From the NCBI GenBank assembly GCA_025093555.1, contig JAIWNF010000023.1, forward strand, positions 62,001-126,000: a DNA stretch of 64,000 bases, given 5' to 3'. The DNA comes from Circinella umbellata (taxonomy: Eukaryota; Mucoromycota; Mucoromycetes; Mucorales; Lichtheimiaceae). Under the pieces are notes generated by a model. The model had not been told where the DNA came from, did not search any database, and was given only the letters and a program-made list of their open reading frames with translations. Position 1 is the stretch's first letter, and each line of letters opens with the position of its first letter. The position numbers were made by a program, and so were the translations under genes. Below, in pieces: positions 1 through 11,220 of the stretch.

Positions 1-449
1 AATTATCGTTGAAGAAGCCAATCGATTAAATAAAAGAAGAAGAAAAAAAGACGCGTTATGCTAAACTGTTTTTTTTTTTAAAAAAAAAAGAAAGAAATAG
101 GTCTGGAAACTTACGGGAACCCAATGACGTTTAATATAATTCTTAAAATATAATGAACCAGCAAATCGAAGGGTTAAATCAGCATTGTTATCACCAATTA
201 ATTTTAATAATAGAATGGGAAATCCTTGTTGCACTTCGACGTCAGCTAACTGACGTTCAGCTAAATCAAATAGTAAAAAGAAAAAAGAGGATCAGTCTTC
301 TTCTTTTAAAAAAAGATTCTTTTTTTATAAGCCAACAAACATATATATATTTAGATGGTTATATGTTTACCTTCTTTTTGAGAAGCGGGATTAAGCGTTT
401 GTTGTAAATACTGCTGAAGTGCAGTATAAGTTTGTTCATTGATCTCCAT
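1..449 (-). CDS. CSE1: CSE1/exportin-2 (importin-alpha re-exporter), 5' exons only
   Basis: This is the N-terminus of a Cse1/CAS-type karyopherin, which carries importin-alpha back to the cytoplasm with RanGTP. Exon 1 is 449..371 (ATG at 449, donor GTAAAC) and encodes a start like MEINEQTYTALQQYLQQTL. Exon 2 is 260..115 (acceptor TTTAG, donor GTAAGT) and joins in phase. It gives ERQLADVE, then GFPILLLKLI, then LYFKNYIKRHW, which matches the importin-beta N-terminal HEAT repeats of human CAS and yeast Cse1. A third exon in the right frame may begin at position 60 (acceptor GTTTAG); its last codons (NRLASSTII) resemble the next conserved stretch, but the start of that exon is uncertain. The rest of the gene runs off the left edge. 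It is transcribed leftwards, away from the relic-rich DNA that follows. Confidence 0.85.
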
Positions 450-2500
450 TTGAGTTTATGGGTGGTTTGTTGCGTAGTGCACGCGTCGTTCGAAAAAGGA
501 GAGAAAAAAAAGCAAAGGCTAAAAAAAAACGAGTGCTAAAACAATTCATAAGTAAGGAGAAAAAATTTAACTTCCGATAAAGCCTGTCTGGAGATAATAG
601 CTTGACCAATCACTTTTAATAAGGTATTATGCAAATGTCCCAATGTGTGGTCTTGTTAATATAAATACTATTTCTATAGAAGTTACCTGCAATGGGTTTT
701 ATACAGAATTATTTTAGTTTAGAACTACATTACTCGTAATACATGCTGTTTTTTTTTTATTTAGATACCAGGAGGTTATGTAAACAATCAGGAAACAATT
801 GAAGTTTAAATTGCCTCAATAAAAATCATATTAAATGTAAGTGCTATTACCACTAGTTGTCCAAAAAATACGATAAGAAGTTTAATGAAACCATGCTACC
901 ATATCATTAATCAGGTAATACAGCTGCCATCTAACAACACATCATCTCTTTATATTAAATTCTTTACAGTCATATTAAGAATGATTTAAACTCTCTTTGC
1001 TTGAATTATTGATTGGGTCTAAACAAGCTAACCAACGAATTGGTTATAATAATACTAATATAATGACTTACAACAATCCAATTATCTCACTTCAAATACG
1101 TAGTAACTACAAGGAATCTAAAACGAGAGCTACTTTTGTACAAAAAGAAAATCATGGTGATTATTCACACAAATGTTGTCAAGACTCATTTAGCGTTTGA
1201 ATAAATTCTCTTTTTCTATTCCCAACTACAAGATCCGAATATATTGTATTAAACATTATTTTCCAACTTTTTATTAAGCAATGATACCAAAACTGTGAAA
1301 AGATTAAAACTATTATGCCGATATGCTGTAATAATAATTTTTTATTGGTTTAAGAATAGTCTATCACTTACAAAAATTCAGTTTCAGCCTTTTTAATGAG
1401 GCGTTTCTTTCTTTCCTTGTAATTCTTTTCATAATCATCAAATCAGAATTCATATCTGAATCATTAGAAATAGGACAAGATTCTAATGGCAGTTGATGAC
1501 CCCACTCATCAAGTGGGTCATCTCCAATAGTACAATTAATATGAATTAAGATAATTGAAATCTTTTCTTTTATCTTTTTGTTCTTTATAAAATTATCACT
1601 TTCAGTTAAAGACAGTTATCTTATAAAAATAGAAGTATGGATATTACTAGGCAGCTTAAATCTATTCGTAATATTTCAAAATGGATGTACCATTACAACG
1701 TTCTTCAGCTGATGATTAAATTATATATGATCGTGTATATTAAGCAGCACAAAGAAAACTGATGGGCCTGGCTCATGTAAGAAAGCAATAAAAATAGATG
1801 GGTTAGATCAAGTTGGGCTCAAATACTAGACCAACTTAGACCAGACTGGTTTCAAGTTAGACCACTTGAGAATAATTTGCTTAGAGTTATCTGAAGGAAA
1901 TGTATCCTACGAGGCGGGAGGAAACAAAGTAATGTTTCAAGAGGGAGTTAAAAATTGCTTTTATATCAGATGTAAGTTTTCTTTCGGTTATTATTACTCG
2001 TGCCTCTTTTTTTTTCCTCGGCTTGTGCTAATGATAGTGACAGTATATACGCGATAGTGATTACTCTGTAAGGATATATTATCATGATAATGTAATCAGC
2101 GGGAGATTGACCAATGAGGATCTAAGAAAACAACGCATATCGCTCAATAGCAGTCGATTGCCTGCTAATTCTTGGGACCATTTAGCAACGTATTTTATAG
2201 ATTGCTATGGGACTAATTCAACTATTGATGGCGCAGTTTGTAAAAGCAGATAACCTATTATCGTATACTTACGATTAGGGTCGATCGTTCAGTCTGATAT
2301 GTAAATGTAGTCGATATTATCGCAGAAAGGAAGAGAGGCTCGAAAAAAACTAAATATCTATTCAGCATAATAGAAAAGATCGGTTACTCAAAGCTTATTA
2401 AAGCCAAGGCGACGTATGTGAGGAATCATATTATTGATGGTGATAATACTTCGGGGAGCTGTGACTTTGGTGATCTGAATGTCGTCCCAATTGATGTTAA
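450..2500. other. AT-rich intergenic stretch, no gene recognised
   Basis: About 2 kb upstream of the CSE1 start. Short open frames (997-1200, 1866-2057) have no recognisable domains and look like chance. The only structure seen is an imperfect hairpin at 1495-1522 (GATGACCCCACT and AGTGGGTCATC arms around a 5-nt loop). Divergent recombinase-like sequence may begin around 2400, but the frame is broken there. Confidence 0.5.
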
Positions 2501-3970
2501 GTTTATCCACTTGGTCGAAAATCAGGCGCAAAGATGGCAGATTTGGGTGATCCTGGTGCTTCAGATATTCGACCGGCTGGAAGGTGGACGAACGATTCAA
2601 TGGAAGGATCCGATCTTACAAATTTGCCTCGGCGAATGTTACGAGCAATGACATCTTTTGACCCTAATGGAAAGACCCTTCATTTACCTCGAGCCTCCGT
2701 TTCACCTTTTAGTAGTTTGCAAAGAAAAGTCTTTCCATGGGTTGAAGAGTGGCAAACAAAGATCGATCAAGGCCAAGGTGATCAAAGTGTTGCTGCTGAT
2801 GGATTCTTAAAAATGTTACAAATCCTTAAAGTAACATTCTTGCAAGATTCTGGCATGATGATAAAACGCCATCCACGTCTTTCTATCTGGAGTGCCCCCT
2901 TTTTAATGACCCGGAACACCTGGCATATAAATCGTAAGTCTTGTATATTTATTGTATGATATATTACTTGTGATACTTGGTTTTAACTTATCATTTTTTT
3001 TTTATTTTAGTGACCTTGAACAATCGATTGCCATCACCCCACCACCAGAAGTTCTTTGCTCTCAAGAGCTATGCCGCATTTGGACAACTATATTCGCCAT
3101 ACGCATGCCGATGTTATGCAGCAAGTGAACCATAATAATCAGTTGCTTCAACAACATATAAACGCTTTTAACCAGGCTATGTGGGACCTTGCAAATGGTC
3201 GTCTTACAATTTCAGTTCAGTGGGCACCAAACTCGTTTGCTGCTCCAAACGACAGTTCTGCTTCTGCCACTTCATCATCGTCATCCATGCCACCACCGGC
3301 ATTATAAATTATGGCGCGTCCTTTTGATTGTACCAGCACTGACCTCTAGCACCCAGTTAAACGCCGTCGAACTAATTGGGAAACTAAAACTCTCCCATCA
3401 ATCGAAGAGTTGCCAAGCTATTTGTAAGTGTAATATATTTTATAACTTGGATTTATTTGTAAATTTCTAGATATACTAACGAATACTGATAGACATAATC
3501 CTCACCCATCAACATTCCATCACTTACACCTACCGTAAATCTACGCCAACATACACATCAACACCCAGCCACTACACCTTCTACCATTATCACACCATCC
3601 TAGCAGCCACCGCACTACATATTGAGTTCAGGTGTGTGCGCAATACAAGATCTATGGCGCGAATGGCATAATGACTTATCCGGTGGTCCTGCTATCAAGG
3701 ATATTGCAAGCCAATGGGGAACGACATGGCGAAAAAACCAAAGCAAAAAGTATAATCGTCGAAAACGAGTCATAGAAGGAGTTAAAGCATACACGGAGTT
3801 CCATGTTACAGGTAGACGAAGCTTTAAAAATGATTGAATATTGGCGGAAAAATCCAAAACCTGAATGGTATTCTGGAGGTGTAAAAGAAAGATCGTTACA
3901 TTGGATGGGGGAGAACAAAGATAAATGGGAACATGTAGAAAAAGCTCCTATATCATACACAAACACATAG
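2500..3970 (+). pseudogene. Crypton-like (Ndc10/GCR1_C-type) tyrosine recombinase relic
   Basis: Fragments of one protein lie in order on the plus strand. The frame from 2534 reads like the recombinase/Ndc10-like domain, with an AGRWTNDSMEG segment, LHLPRA, FPWVEEWQ and a helix KMLQILKVTFLQDS. A plausible intron follows (GTAAGT at about 2933 to TTTTAG at 3010). The frame then shifts near 3055 into PHLDNYIRH plus a Gln/Asn-rich helix. Further down, 3615-3837 reads as a GCR1_C-type DNA-binding domain (IQDLWREW, then WGTTWRKNQSKKYNRRKRV) and shifts frame again near 3800 into ALKMIEYWRKN. In the family as I know it, the GxYLT segment after the GRW motif carries a Tyr; here it reads GSDLT. With at least two frameshifts the gene is dead. 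The 5' part is too decayed to place. Confidence 0.6.
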
Positions 3971-4144
3971 TTATTTCTACAAACAAATGGCCAATATTAT
4001 TATCATTTACATTTTCTTTTGATTACAAAATATATATTATCTTCTCATATCCTTAACGTTTTCTGTTTCATCACATTCTACCTTATTTAATAAAATAAAA
4101 TACGTAATTTTTCTTTGTTACCATATGAATAAGATGCAGTAGCA

Positions 4145-4447
4145 AGTAACATGCTCCAGAGAATGTGGTTCACAAAGAGTGCAAGGACCAGCGACTTAAT
4201 CTTTGATACGTTTATCAGTGTTTTCAGGTCTTATAACCTTTCCATATGTCTTGTTGTTGCATTGTACAGCCCCAAAATATCTTTTAGTAATGCTGATGCC
4301 ACTCTTGACATTCTCATAGCTTACTTGATGAAGCTGCCAATCGATGTTAACATCGTACTGAAATTCACCTTCAGCATTCTCACAGAAAGGAATGTGTTTT
4401 TCAAAGCCACCATTGAGGAATTGAGGAATGACATCTTTCAGTAACAA
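4145..4447 (-). pseudogene. Mutator-like element relic, zinc-binding N-terminal domain
   Basis: The minus-strand frame from 4447 opens with LLKDVIPQFLNGGFEKHIP and continues through WQLHQVSYENVKSGI, FGAVQCNN and GKVIRP. It hits a TAA at about 4196, and the same frame resumes with a C-x2-C and SLEHVTC. The spacing of Cys/His pairs resembles the GCM/WRKY or FLYWCH-like zinc domain at the start of Mutator-like transposases. One expected Cys reads Tyr (TYGKV). No transposase core follows, so this is a stranded fragment with an in-frame stop. Two other Mutator-like relics lie at about 28.5 and 39.5 kb. The family name is inferred from motif pattern only. Confidence 0.4.
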
Positions 4448-4654
4448 ATAATGGAGTAAAGTAGATAAGACAGGAATAAGTGCCAGTACTTCGATAATTT
4501 ATGCATTTGTACCAGGACCGGCTATTCAAGTTTGAAAAAATTACATCCATAAAAAAAAAAGCTGGTTTAAAATTTCAATTTGCGGGAACCTTTCTCACAC
4601 CAAACTAAAAACGTTAAAAACACACACACACACACACACACATATACATAAAAA

Positions 4655-5346
4655 ATGCCAAAAATTGTATCGTCATCGATCGTTTCTTCATCAGATCATA
4701 CAGCTCAAGGAGAAGATCAACGCCATTCACTTCATACTTATTATTGTTTATGCTCAGAATTTTTACTTGTTATTGATGCTGATCTACGACAATTACCGCG
4801 ACGACGTACAGATAATGCAATCATTGTATCGAATACACAAAGAACATATAAATTTACAGCACAACAAGAAGGTTCGGTTATCATTAAACGGTAAGGTTTA
4901 TTATTATTATTATAAGTAGTACAGAGAAGGGATAGAGAGAGAGAAGGATAGAAAGAATAAAGATATATGGTTATAATATACCATTAAGGTGTTGTTGTTA
5001 TGAGTAAACGTGTATATGTAATGTATATCTTTTTTCCCCTACTCATACTACTGCTTTTGTGGTGTATTTATTTTTGGATAGGCCAGAAGGTTACGAAAAA
5101 CAATATAGATATCATTGTCCACGTAAGTTTTCTTTTTATATAACCTATTTTGTTTTGTTTATATAACAATTTACACTTTTATTGATAACTTAATTATTTT
5201 TATTAGGATGTCAATTACTTGTTGCCTATGAAATGACAGAAAATCGTAAATCAGGGCCTTATACATATATTGTGGATAGTGCATTAACTGAATCACAAGG
5301 TAGTGCTCCACCTAATGCTGTACAAGATATTCCTACACCGGCATAA
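4655..5346 (+). CDS. STEEP1: STEEP1 family protein (UPF0428/CXorf56-like)
   Basis: Three exons, 4655..4890, 5082..5122 and 5207..5346, join in phase to give 138 residues; donors are GTAAG and acceptors TAG. The start MPKIVSSSIVSS, the YYCLC pair, the RPEGYEKQYRYHCPRCQ zinc-ribbon segment and YTYIVD match the STEEP1/CXorf56 family closely. In animals STEEP1 promotes ER exit of STING; fungi lack STING signalling, so its role here is probably a more basic one and is unknown. The CxC and HCPRC residues suggest a zinc-binding fold. A (CA)n tract sits just upstream (4619-4642). The tail after about residue 118 (TESQGSAPPNAVQ) is short and unstructured, as is usual for the family. Confidence 0.85.
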
Positions 5347-6213
5347 ATGAAATTAATTATTACTATCAATAAGTTCGATTTTCATTTCTTGGATCTATCT
5401 ACATATTTTATATATAACAAGAAGGAAACAGAAACAACAACAAAAGCAAAACTTTGTTCACTATGTTAACTTTACCCTCACTCTTTCTTAATAACCATCT
5501 CCCCTTCTTTCTTTTTAACTCATTCTGACTGCATTCATTTTACATCAACTCAATACACTTAGAAACCTCCTTGTTTTTTTTAAAAAGAAATACTCTCCTT
5601 TTTCATCAATATATGAAAATTTGTAATACAAATAAACTTACGAATAAAAAAACAGTTTATTACATATTATTAAACTTAGGGAGAGGAAGTGAAGGGAGGA
5701 TGTTATTGGTATTATATATATATACCTTCATCATAATTGCGTGTTTTAATTATGAGAAAAAAGAGAGGTATATATTTTTCTCTTCTTAGGAGTTATATAT
5801 ATATACATATACTTATATATATACATATATGATATATATTATTAATTATAAATCTAGTCTTGTTCTAAGCAAGAGAGAAAAAGGGGATCCCAGGAAAAAA
5901 AAACTATATTTACAATAATAGTTAAATAAGGGGGGGGGGGGTTTCTGAGGGGGAGATGAGGAGGAAACGAAAGAGAAAGAAGATTGCCATATAAAACTTT
6001 TTATATACATAATTTATACTTTTACAAGACTATTTTTGGTCTTTTTAACACGATGATGGAAGATGAAAGATTTCCCTTCCATCCGATGTATATTTGCATT
6101 TGTATATTTTCATCGTTAATTCAATCCTCTCTTTCTTATTCTTTCTTTTGCTCTTTTTTGATTTTTTTTTGTCCTTTAACTTTTTTTTTACTTTTTTTTA
6201 TAATACACATTGA
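5347..6213. other. Intergenic, simple-sequence rich
   Basis: No gene seen. The stretch holds TA-rich tracts (5720-5830), a poly-G run at about 5931-5941, and a long T-rich tract just before the next start that probably is 5' leader of the gene at 6214. Confidence 0.5.
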
Positions 6214-8215
6214 ATGGCATTAGGCGATATTCTAGGTCCCATCCTACAACCCGGGGGGCAAGAAGGCAGTGGTGATTCTTCTCCTTCTCCTCCTTCAAAT
6301 GACAACCACGGTAAACAAGAACCATCATCACCAGCACCTTCACCTTCTCCACCATCTCAACCATCTCAACCATCAAATGATAATCATTCACCGCAACCAT
6401 CACCTTCTCCTTCCTCTAATCCGCAAACGTCACAGCAGAACCAACAACCTTCGCCTAGTCCATCGACACCACCCGATAATCATGTAAAATATTAGAAAAA
6501 AAGAAAAACAGTTCATCAACTATATTTATTTTTTTGAGAAAAAAAAAGAGATAGAGAGTACTTATAATTTAGCGAGAGAAAACAAGAAAAAGAAATAATG
6601 GGAATATGCTATTTTTTAATAACACCAAAAAAAAACATTTTTTAATTCATATTTTTTATATATTAATACGGGGATCGATTTCATTATATAATCGACGAAT
6701 GATAACGAATTGAATACCATTTATACGTAATTTTTTATAATTATCAAGACACCAGACAAGAGTAAACCAAGTGATCATCCATCAACTCCAACCAATAATG
6801 TGGATGACTCTAATAAAAGTAAGCCAGATAAAGGGAAAGAAGAGGGATTGAATAATACTGGGGTTACTACTTCTACTACTACCCATAAAAAACAGGATCC
6901 TGACGCAACTCCCACTTCTTCTTTTTCAAAAGATAATAATAATGATAATAAAACTGCCTCGCCATCATCCAATAACGAACCAACACCAAGTGTTGGTGGA
7001 GATAATAATAATAATACATCAAAACCTGCTCATCGTCCACCCAAGACAGTAACTACTTCAAGTGCTACAGCCGTTGTTGCTGTTGCTACATCTGCTGATG
7101 GTAGTCTTCATACTTTTACAACTACTTCTTATAAGCCGTACTCCACTACAATTCCTGATAATGATGATAATAATGGATCAACAGCAGATAATGAAGGAAA
7201 AGGTTCTTCATCTTCAGGAATTGTCGGTGGTGTTATTGGAGCAATTGTACTGGTGGCATTCCTCGGTATGTAATTTAATTATTCTTATTGTAATTTAACT
7301 CCTTTTTTTTCGTAATTTACAAAATAATGTACGGTCATTTCTTTTACTCGGCTATAGCACTAAAAGCACTAATAATATATAGGTGCATTGATATTTATTT
7401 GTATGCGACGTAAAAAGAAACGAGGAAAACAACAAAGTTATTCAGACAAAGTCAATGATAATGATGCAGAAGAATTGATGTATTATCGATCACCTGCAAC
7501 AACTGCTACTACTGCAACTGTACCAGCAGCACAAGAAACGATCATGACTGAGCACCAACGTACTCCACCTATGTCTGCAATGAATACTTTACCACCATCT
7601 AACAATAATACCAATACGAACTCTGCTCCCGGACGTCCATTTGTTGCACCTTATTCGACAACTACATCATCTACAACTGGTCCGGCTCCTCCTGGCGCTT
7701 ATGTTGAAGATCATGGAGGAAGTGAATATAGTGGTTCTGCTTATATGCCACCTGCAAGTAGTAATAATAATAACAATAATGGTTATCCGACATCACCATC
7801 ACATCAACATACTGGTTATTATTATCCTCAACAAGCTGCTGACATAAATAACCAACAAGGTTATGAACATCAATTACATGATAATCCACCCATGTTAACT
7901 GCACCCTATAATATGGAATCTCAGCAACAACAACAGCAACAGCAACAAACAACAGTTTACCGTACACCTTCTCATTTAGGACAACAGCAACTTCCACATC
8001 AATATGAACAACCACAACAACAACAAATGTACATGCCTCATCAACCACAACAGCAACAACATGAAGCTGATTATACTTATTATCATCAACCCTCTTATGC
8101 TGAACAACAACATCATTATCCTGGTTATACACAGCAACAACAACAGCAGCAGCAACAGGATGGTGGATACTACACACCCCAAATTGTACATGATGTACCA
8201 CATTCTAGAGAATAA
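6214..8215 (+). CDS. Single-pass membrane protein, Pro/Ser/Thr-rich ectodomain and Gln-rich tail
   Basis: Three exons, 6214..6483, 6749..7265 and 7383..8215, join in phase to 539 residues. The first half is Ser/Pro/Thr/Asn-rich and looks like an O-glycosylated stalk. Next comes a membrane segment (GGVIGAIVLVAFLGALIFIC, split by intron 2) and then a basic stop-transfer cluster (RRKKKRGK). The cytosolic tail is rich in Gln, Tyr, Pro and Asn, with several poly-Gln runs. The layout resembles fungal cell-wall sensor or Mid2-like proteins, but no cysteine domain is present. No clear signal peptide follows the ATG at 6214. An AG just inside this ATG (GGCATTAG) leaves open an upstream signal-peptide exon, so the start is uncertain. 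Function is not recognised beyond topology. Confidence 0.7.
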
Positions 8216-8553
8216 TCATAATCTTTATTATAAATAATAACAAATTGTTTTTTTAAATAATATTACAGTTTTATTTAATTTTTATACTCTTCAAAAGAAA
8301 AATAATAATACCAATAACAATTACTATGTAATCGTTTTATTTTTATTTCTGTTTGCTGCGCAAAATAATACTAATAATAATAATAATGACGGGATTATTG
8401 ATCCTAATATAGACTAGAATAATAATTTCTTTGCAAAAATGTTTCTACGTATGTACGTAGTAAAAACAAATTCTCGACGCAATCGAAAACATATGTTATA
8501 TTGTAAAAAAAAATTAGAATACGTAATAATAGTAATAATAATGATAATAAACG

Positions 8554-9495
8554 TTATCTCGAACTATTAATATTATTATTAAATAAAAACATTTTCATGA
8601 TAAAAACCCCAAGACATAGCATCAAAAGGAATTGGTTTGGAGAAAAGTGAGAAGGAGAACTACCACTAAATACACCGATTTGTCCTAATTGACCAATTTT
8701 TCCTAAATCACTTCCAGGTGGTAAACTTATGAATGAAGTAGTTGCAGCATTCGCATTATCTGTATTAGTAGCAACAGGAGGTGGTGCACGTGTATTAGGT
8801 GGAAGTTGTCGAGGCTTGTCTTTGTCATCTAAAGAAGGCAAATTGTTGGTTGGTTTACTAGGATTCTGAGTTGTTGTGGTTTTTTTTGTTGATGTTTTTG
8901 ATGTTGATGTCGAAGTTGTTGTTGCTTTTCGATCCTTTTTATCATGTGGTGTAGACGTTTGTGTAGCTTGTGGAGAAACTGCTTGAACTTTAAATGAAGT
9001 AATATCCTCCAAAGTAAAATCATCGAAATCCATCCTTTGCTCTTCAGGTTTACTGAATATTTGATCATTCACAAACTCTTTATCAGCTTCTTGTGACGGA
9101 CTTGGATTTGTTGATGTTTTTGATGTTGATGTCAAAGTTGTTGTTGCTTTTCGATCCTTTTTATCATGTGGTGTAGGCGTTTGTGTAGCTCGTGGAGAAA
9201 CTGCTTGAGCTTTAAATGAAGTAATCTCTTCCAAAGTAAAATTATCGAAATCCATCCTTTGCTCTTCAGGTTTACTGAATATTTGATCATTCACAAACTC
9301 TTTATCAGCTTCTTGTGACGGACTTGGATTTGCAAAATCGTCCAATGGTGTATCTTTCATAGGACGTTCTTGATCATAAGGATTCTTATGAGAATGATGT
9401 TGTCGCTGTTTTTCATGTAAAACTGATGATGGTTCCATCATTGCTGAATCGTCGCTGTGTGGTATCTTTTCGTTGCCATGAAACGATGGATCCAT
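8554..9495 (-). CDS. Tail-anchored low-complexity protein with a duplicated 74-residue block
   Basis: Single exon of 313 residues, ATG at 9495. Residues about 56-129 and 130-203 are near-identical copies beginning NPSPSQEADKEFVNDQIFSK and ending in a Thr/Ser/Lys stretch. The DNA copies are 9330-9109 and 9108-8887, back to back, so the duplication is recent. Each block has the conserved core RMDFD(N/D)FTLE(E/D)ITSFK. A Pro/Thr-rich linker follows, and the protein ends in a hydrophobic segment (FLLMLCLGVFIMKMFLF) a few residues from the C-terminus, as in tail-anchored membrane proteins. There is no signal peptide. No family recognised; the role is unknown. Confidence 0.65.
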   Translation of the reverse strand: MDPSFHGNEKIPHSDDSAMMEPSSVLHEKQRQHHSHKNPYDQERPMKDTPLDDFANPSPSQEADKEFVNDQIFSKPEEQRMDFDNFTLEEITSFKAQAVSPRATQTPTPHDKKDRKATTTLTSTSKTSTNPSPSQEADKEFVNDQIFSKPEEQRMDFDDFTLEDITSFKVQAVSPQATQTSTPHDKKDRKATTTSTSTSKTSTKKTTTTQNPSKPTNNLPSLDDKDKPRQLPPNTRAPPPVATNTDNANAATTSFISLPPGSDLGKIGQLGQIGVFSGSSPSHFSPNQFLLMLCLGVFIMKMFLFNNNINSSR

Positions 9496-9728
9496 AGCAA
9501 CTCGAATATTTTAACTACAATGAATGAAAAATAAAGTAAGAAAGAGAGAGAAATATATTCATTTTACTGCTTTTCTATTAGACTTATTTTAACAACAATA
9601 TTCCTATGTAGTTACAATTACAATTTTTTTTTAGAAATATCACCGATGATCAACCATAGAATAGGTGATATAATAAATAAATAAAGTTTTATTTACAAAA
9701 TGAAAAAAAGGGTCTATATATTCATAAA

Positions 9729-10403
9729 CTATTTTTGTCGTTTTATTTCATCTCTTCTTCTTTCTTCTTCTTCTTCAGGTCGAAAATATTTCATTCGATG
9801 ATCCAGCATCCTTTCAACCGCTCTTTGATTACCAAATAACTGAGCCTCAGTTCTTGCCTTTTTTAAATCTTGACTTGTTCTTAGATGATGTTGATTTGCT
9901 GCTACTCTTACAGAAGAACGAGAATCAAGGATATTAATAAATTGCAAGATACCAAAAGTGACAGAAGCTGCAGCTACAATTGAAATGAATAGAGTATTAT
10001 TCATAAACCGAGGTCTATTATGAGATGACCAGGGTCCACCTTTATAATGAATATCATCATGCGAGGCCCAATAAGCATTTGTATATGCGGCAGAACGTTG
10101 TCCTGGGGTTGTTGAACCACCACCCCAAGGATCTTGATGTCCATTTAAAAATGAGTCATTCCAACCATATCCTGTAGATATATAATTTTTTCGTCGAATG
10201 GGATCTCGTAAAAATTCATAAGCTTTCACTACTTGTTGAAAATCGTCTACATTGCCATTAGGGGTATCTGGGTGTAATGTTTTGGCAAGTTCGTAATATC
10301 GCTTTTTTACATCTTTAGTAGTTGCATTCTTCTCAAGAGATAAAATTTCAAATGGGTCTTTTAAGCTCTTATTGGCAGTAGTAGCATAGAGCCTTCGAAA
10401 CAT
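9729..10403 (-). CDS. Mitochondrial-type J-domain (DnaJ/Hsp40) membrane protein
   Basis: Single exon, 224 residues. The N-terminus (MFRRLYATTANK) is basic and hydroxylated like a mitochondrial presequence. A J domain follows at about residues 17-75, with the HPD tripeptide at 44-46 that stimulates Hsp70 ATPase, flanked by VKKRYYELAK and the helix around FQQVVKAYEFLRDP. There is no Gly/Phe or zinc-finger region, so it is a class III J-protein. A membrane segment lies at about 137-159 (LFISIVAAASVTFGILQF). The C-terminus is Arg/Glu-rich and probably helical. This arrangement resembles yeast Jid1-like mitochondrial J-proteins; that assignment is inference. It is co-directional with the tail-anchored protein gene at 8554-9495, with about 230 bp between them. 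Confidence 0.8.
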   Translation of the reverse strand: MFRRLYATTANKSLKDPFEILSLEKNATTKDVKKRYYELAKTLHPDTPNGNVDDFQQVVKAYEFLRDPIRRKNYISTGYGWNDSFLNGHQDPWGGGSTTPGQRSAAYTNAYWASHDDIHYKGGPWSSHNRPRFMNNTLFISIVAAASVTFGILQFINILDSRSSVRVAANQHHLRTSQDLKKARTEAQLFGNQRAVERMLDHRMKYFRPEEEEERRRDEIKRQK

Positions 10404-11220
10404 ATGGAAACATAAAAGAAAATTAGCTATAATGCTTTATTAAATTAAAAAAAAAGAAAGGCAAAGTGGGCAGGGGACTGAGGGCCATGAAAATTATACA
10501 TAATTTTCCATAAACGTCTCCACACCCAAATTAGGTAAGCACCTAATCAATCTGTGAGCTATCTCCAAAATGACTGAAAATCAGCCTTAGGAACCGCAGG
10601 ATTGCATTTATAATTGTCTCACTATATTTATTGTCCTAGTTTAATAATAATAGTAGAAAAAAAGCTGCAACGTTAAACCATCTAAACAGTTTAACTTGTC
10701 AATGGGCCTGATGGTAAACTAGTTGTTCACTCAAAATAGCAGATTGTAGATACTAGCACTAGAACACGACGTAAAGAGTTTAAAGCACCAAAATCACTGT
10801 GCATTATTCCATCCTTGAATTCAAGGATCAAATTAAAAATAGCGACTGATTTTTTCTTGAAAGTTTAAAGGATTAAAGGATTAGATTCAAGAATGGATCC
10901 TCGAAAAGCAATAGCTGAAGTTTTTTTGTGGAAATAAAATAAAATAAAACAAAAAGATCAAATGCTTCTATCTCCATTTATTTATTTTGTTATAGTTTAA
11001 CGTGCTTTATTAAATGTGCTATTTTATAGTATTGTTGTATGATTTTTGAGATATTAGAAAAGTATTCTCTGGGTCTAGTTAAAGGATCAAAAGGATGAGA
11101 TTCAAGGATTAACTATTAAAAGCGGAAAATAATGTGCAACAGTAAGAGGAAGCAACTAAAATTTCTCTGGTTCTAGTTCAAGTAGAAGAAGAATCACTTC
11201 TCCATTCCATTTTTAGACGC
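10404..11220. other. Intergenic, no gene seen
   Basis: No coding signal recognised. A short motif of the type AAAGGAT(T/C)AAAAGGAT followed by GATTCAAG occurs at about 10866 and again at about 11081; it may be a decayed duplicate. Confidence 0.4.

Noticed and set aside
997..1200. Short frames in the first 2 kb
   Set aside because: No domain, no splice partners and AT-rich background; they look like chance.
7671..8201. Long minus-strand Val-rich frame
   Set aside because: Antisense of Gln/Tyr codons (CAA/CAT/TAT) in the membrane-protein tail; an artefact of codon bias.
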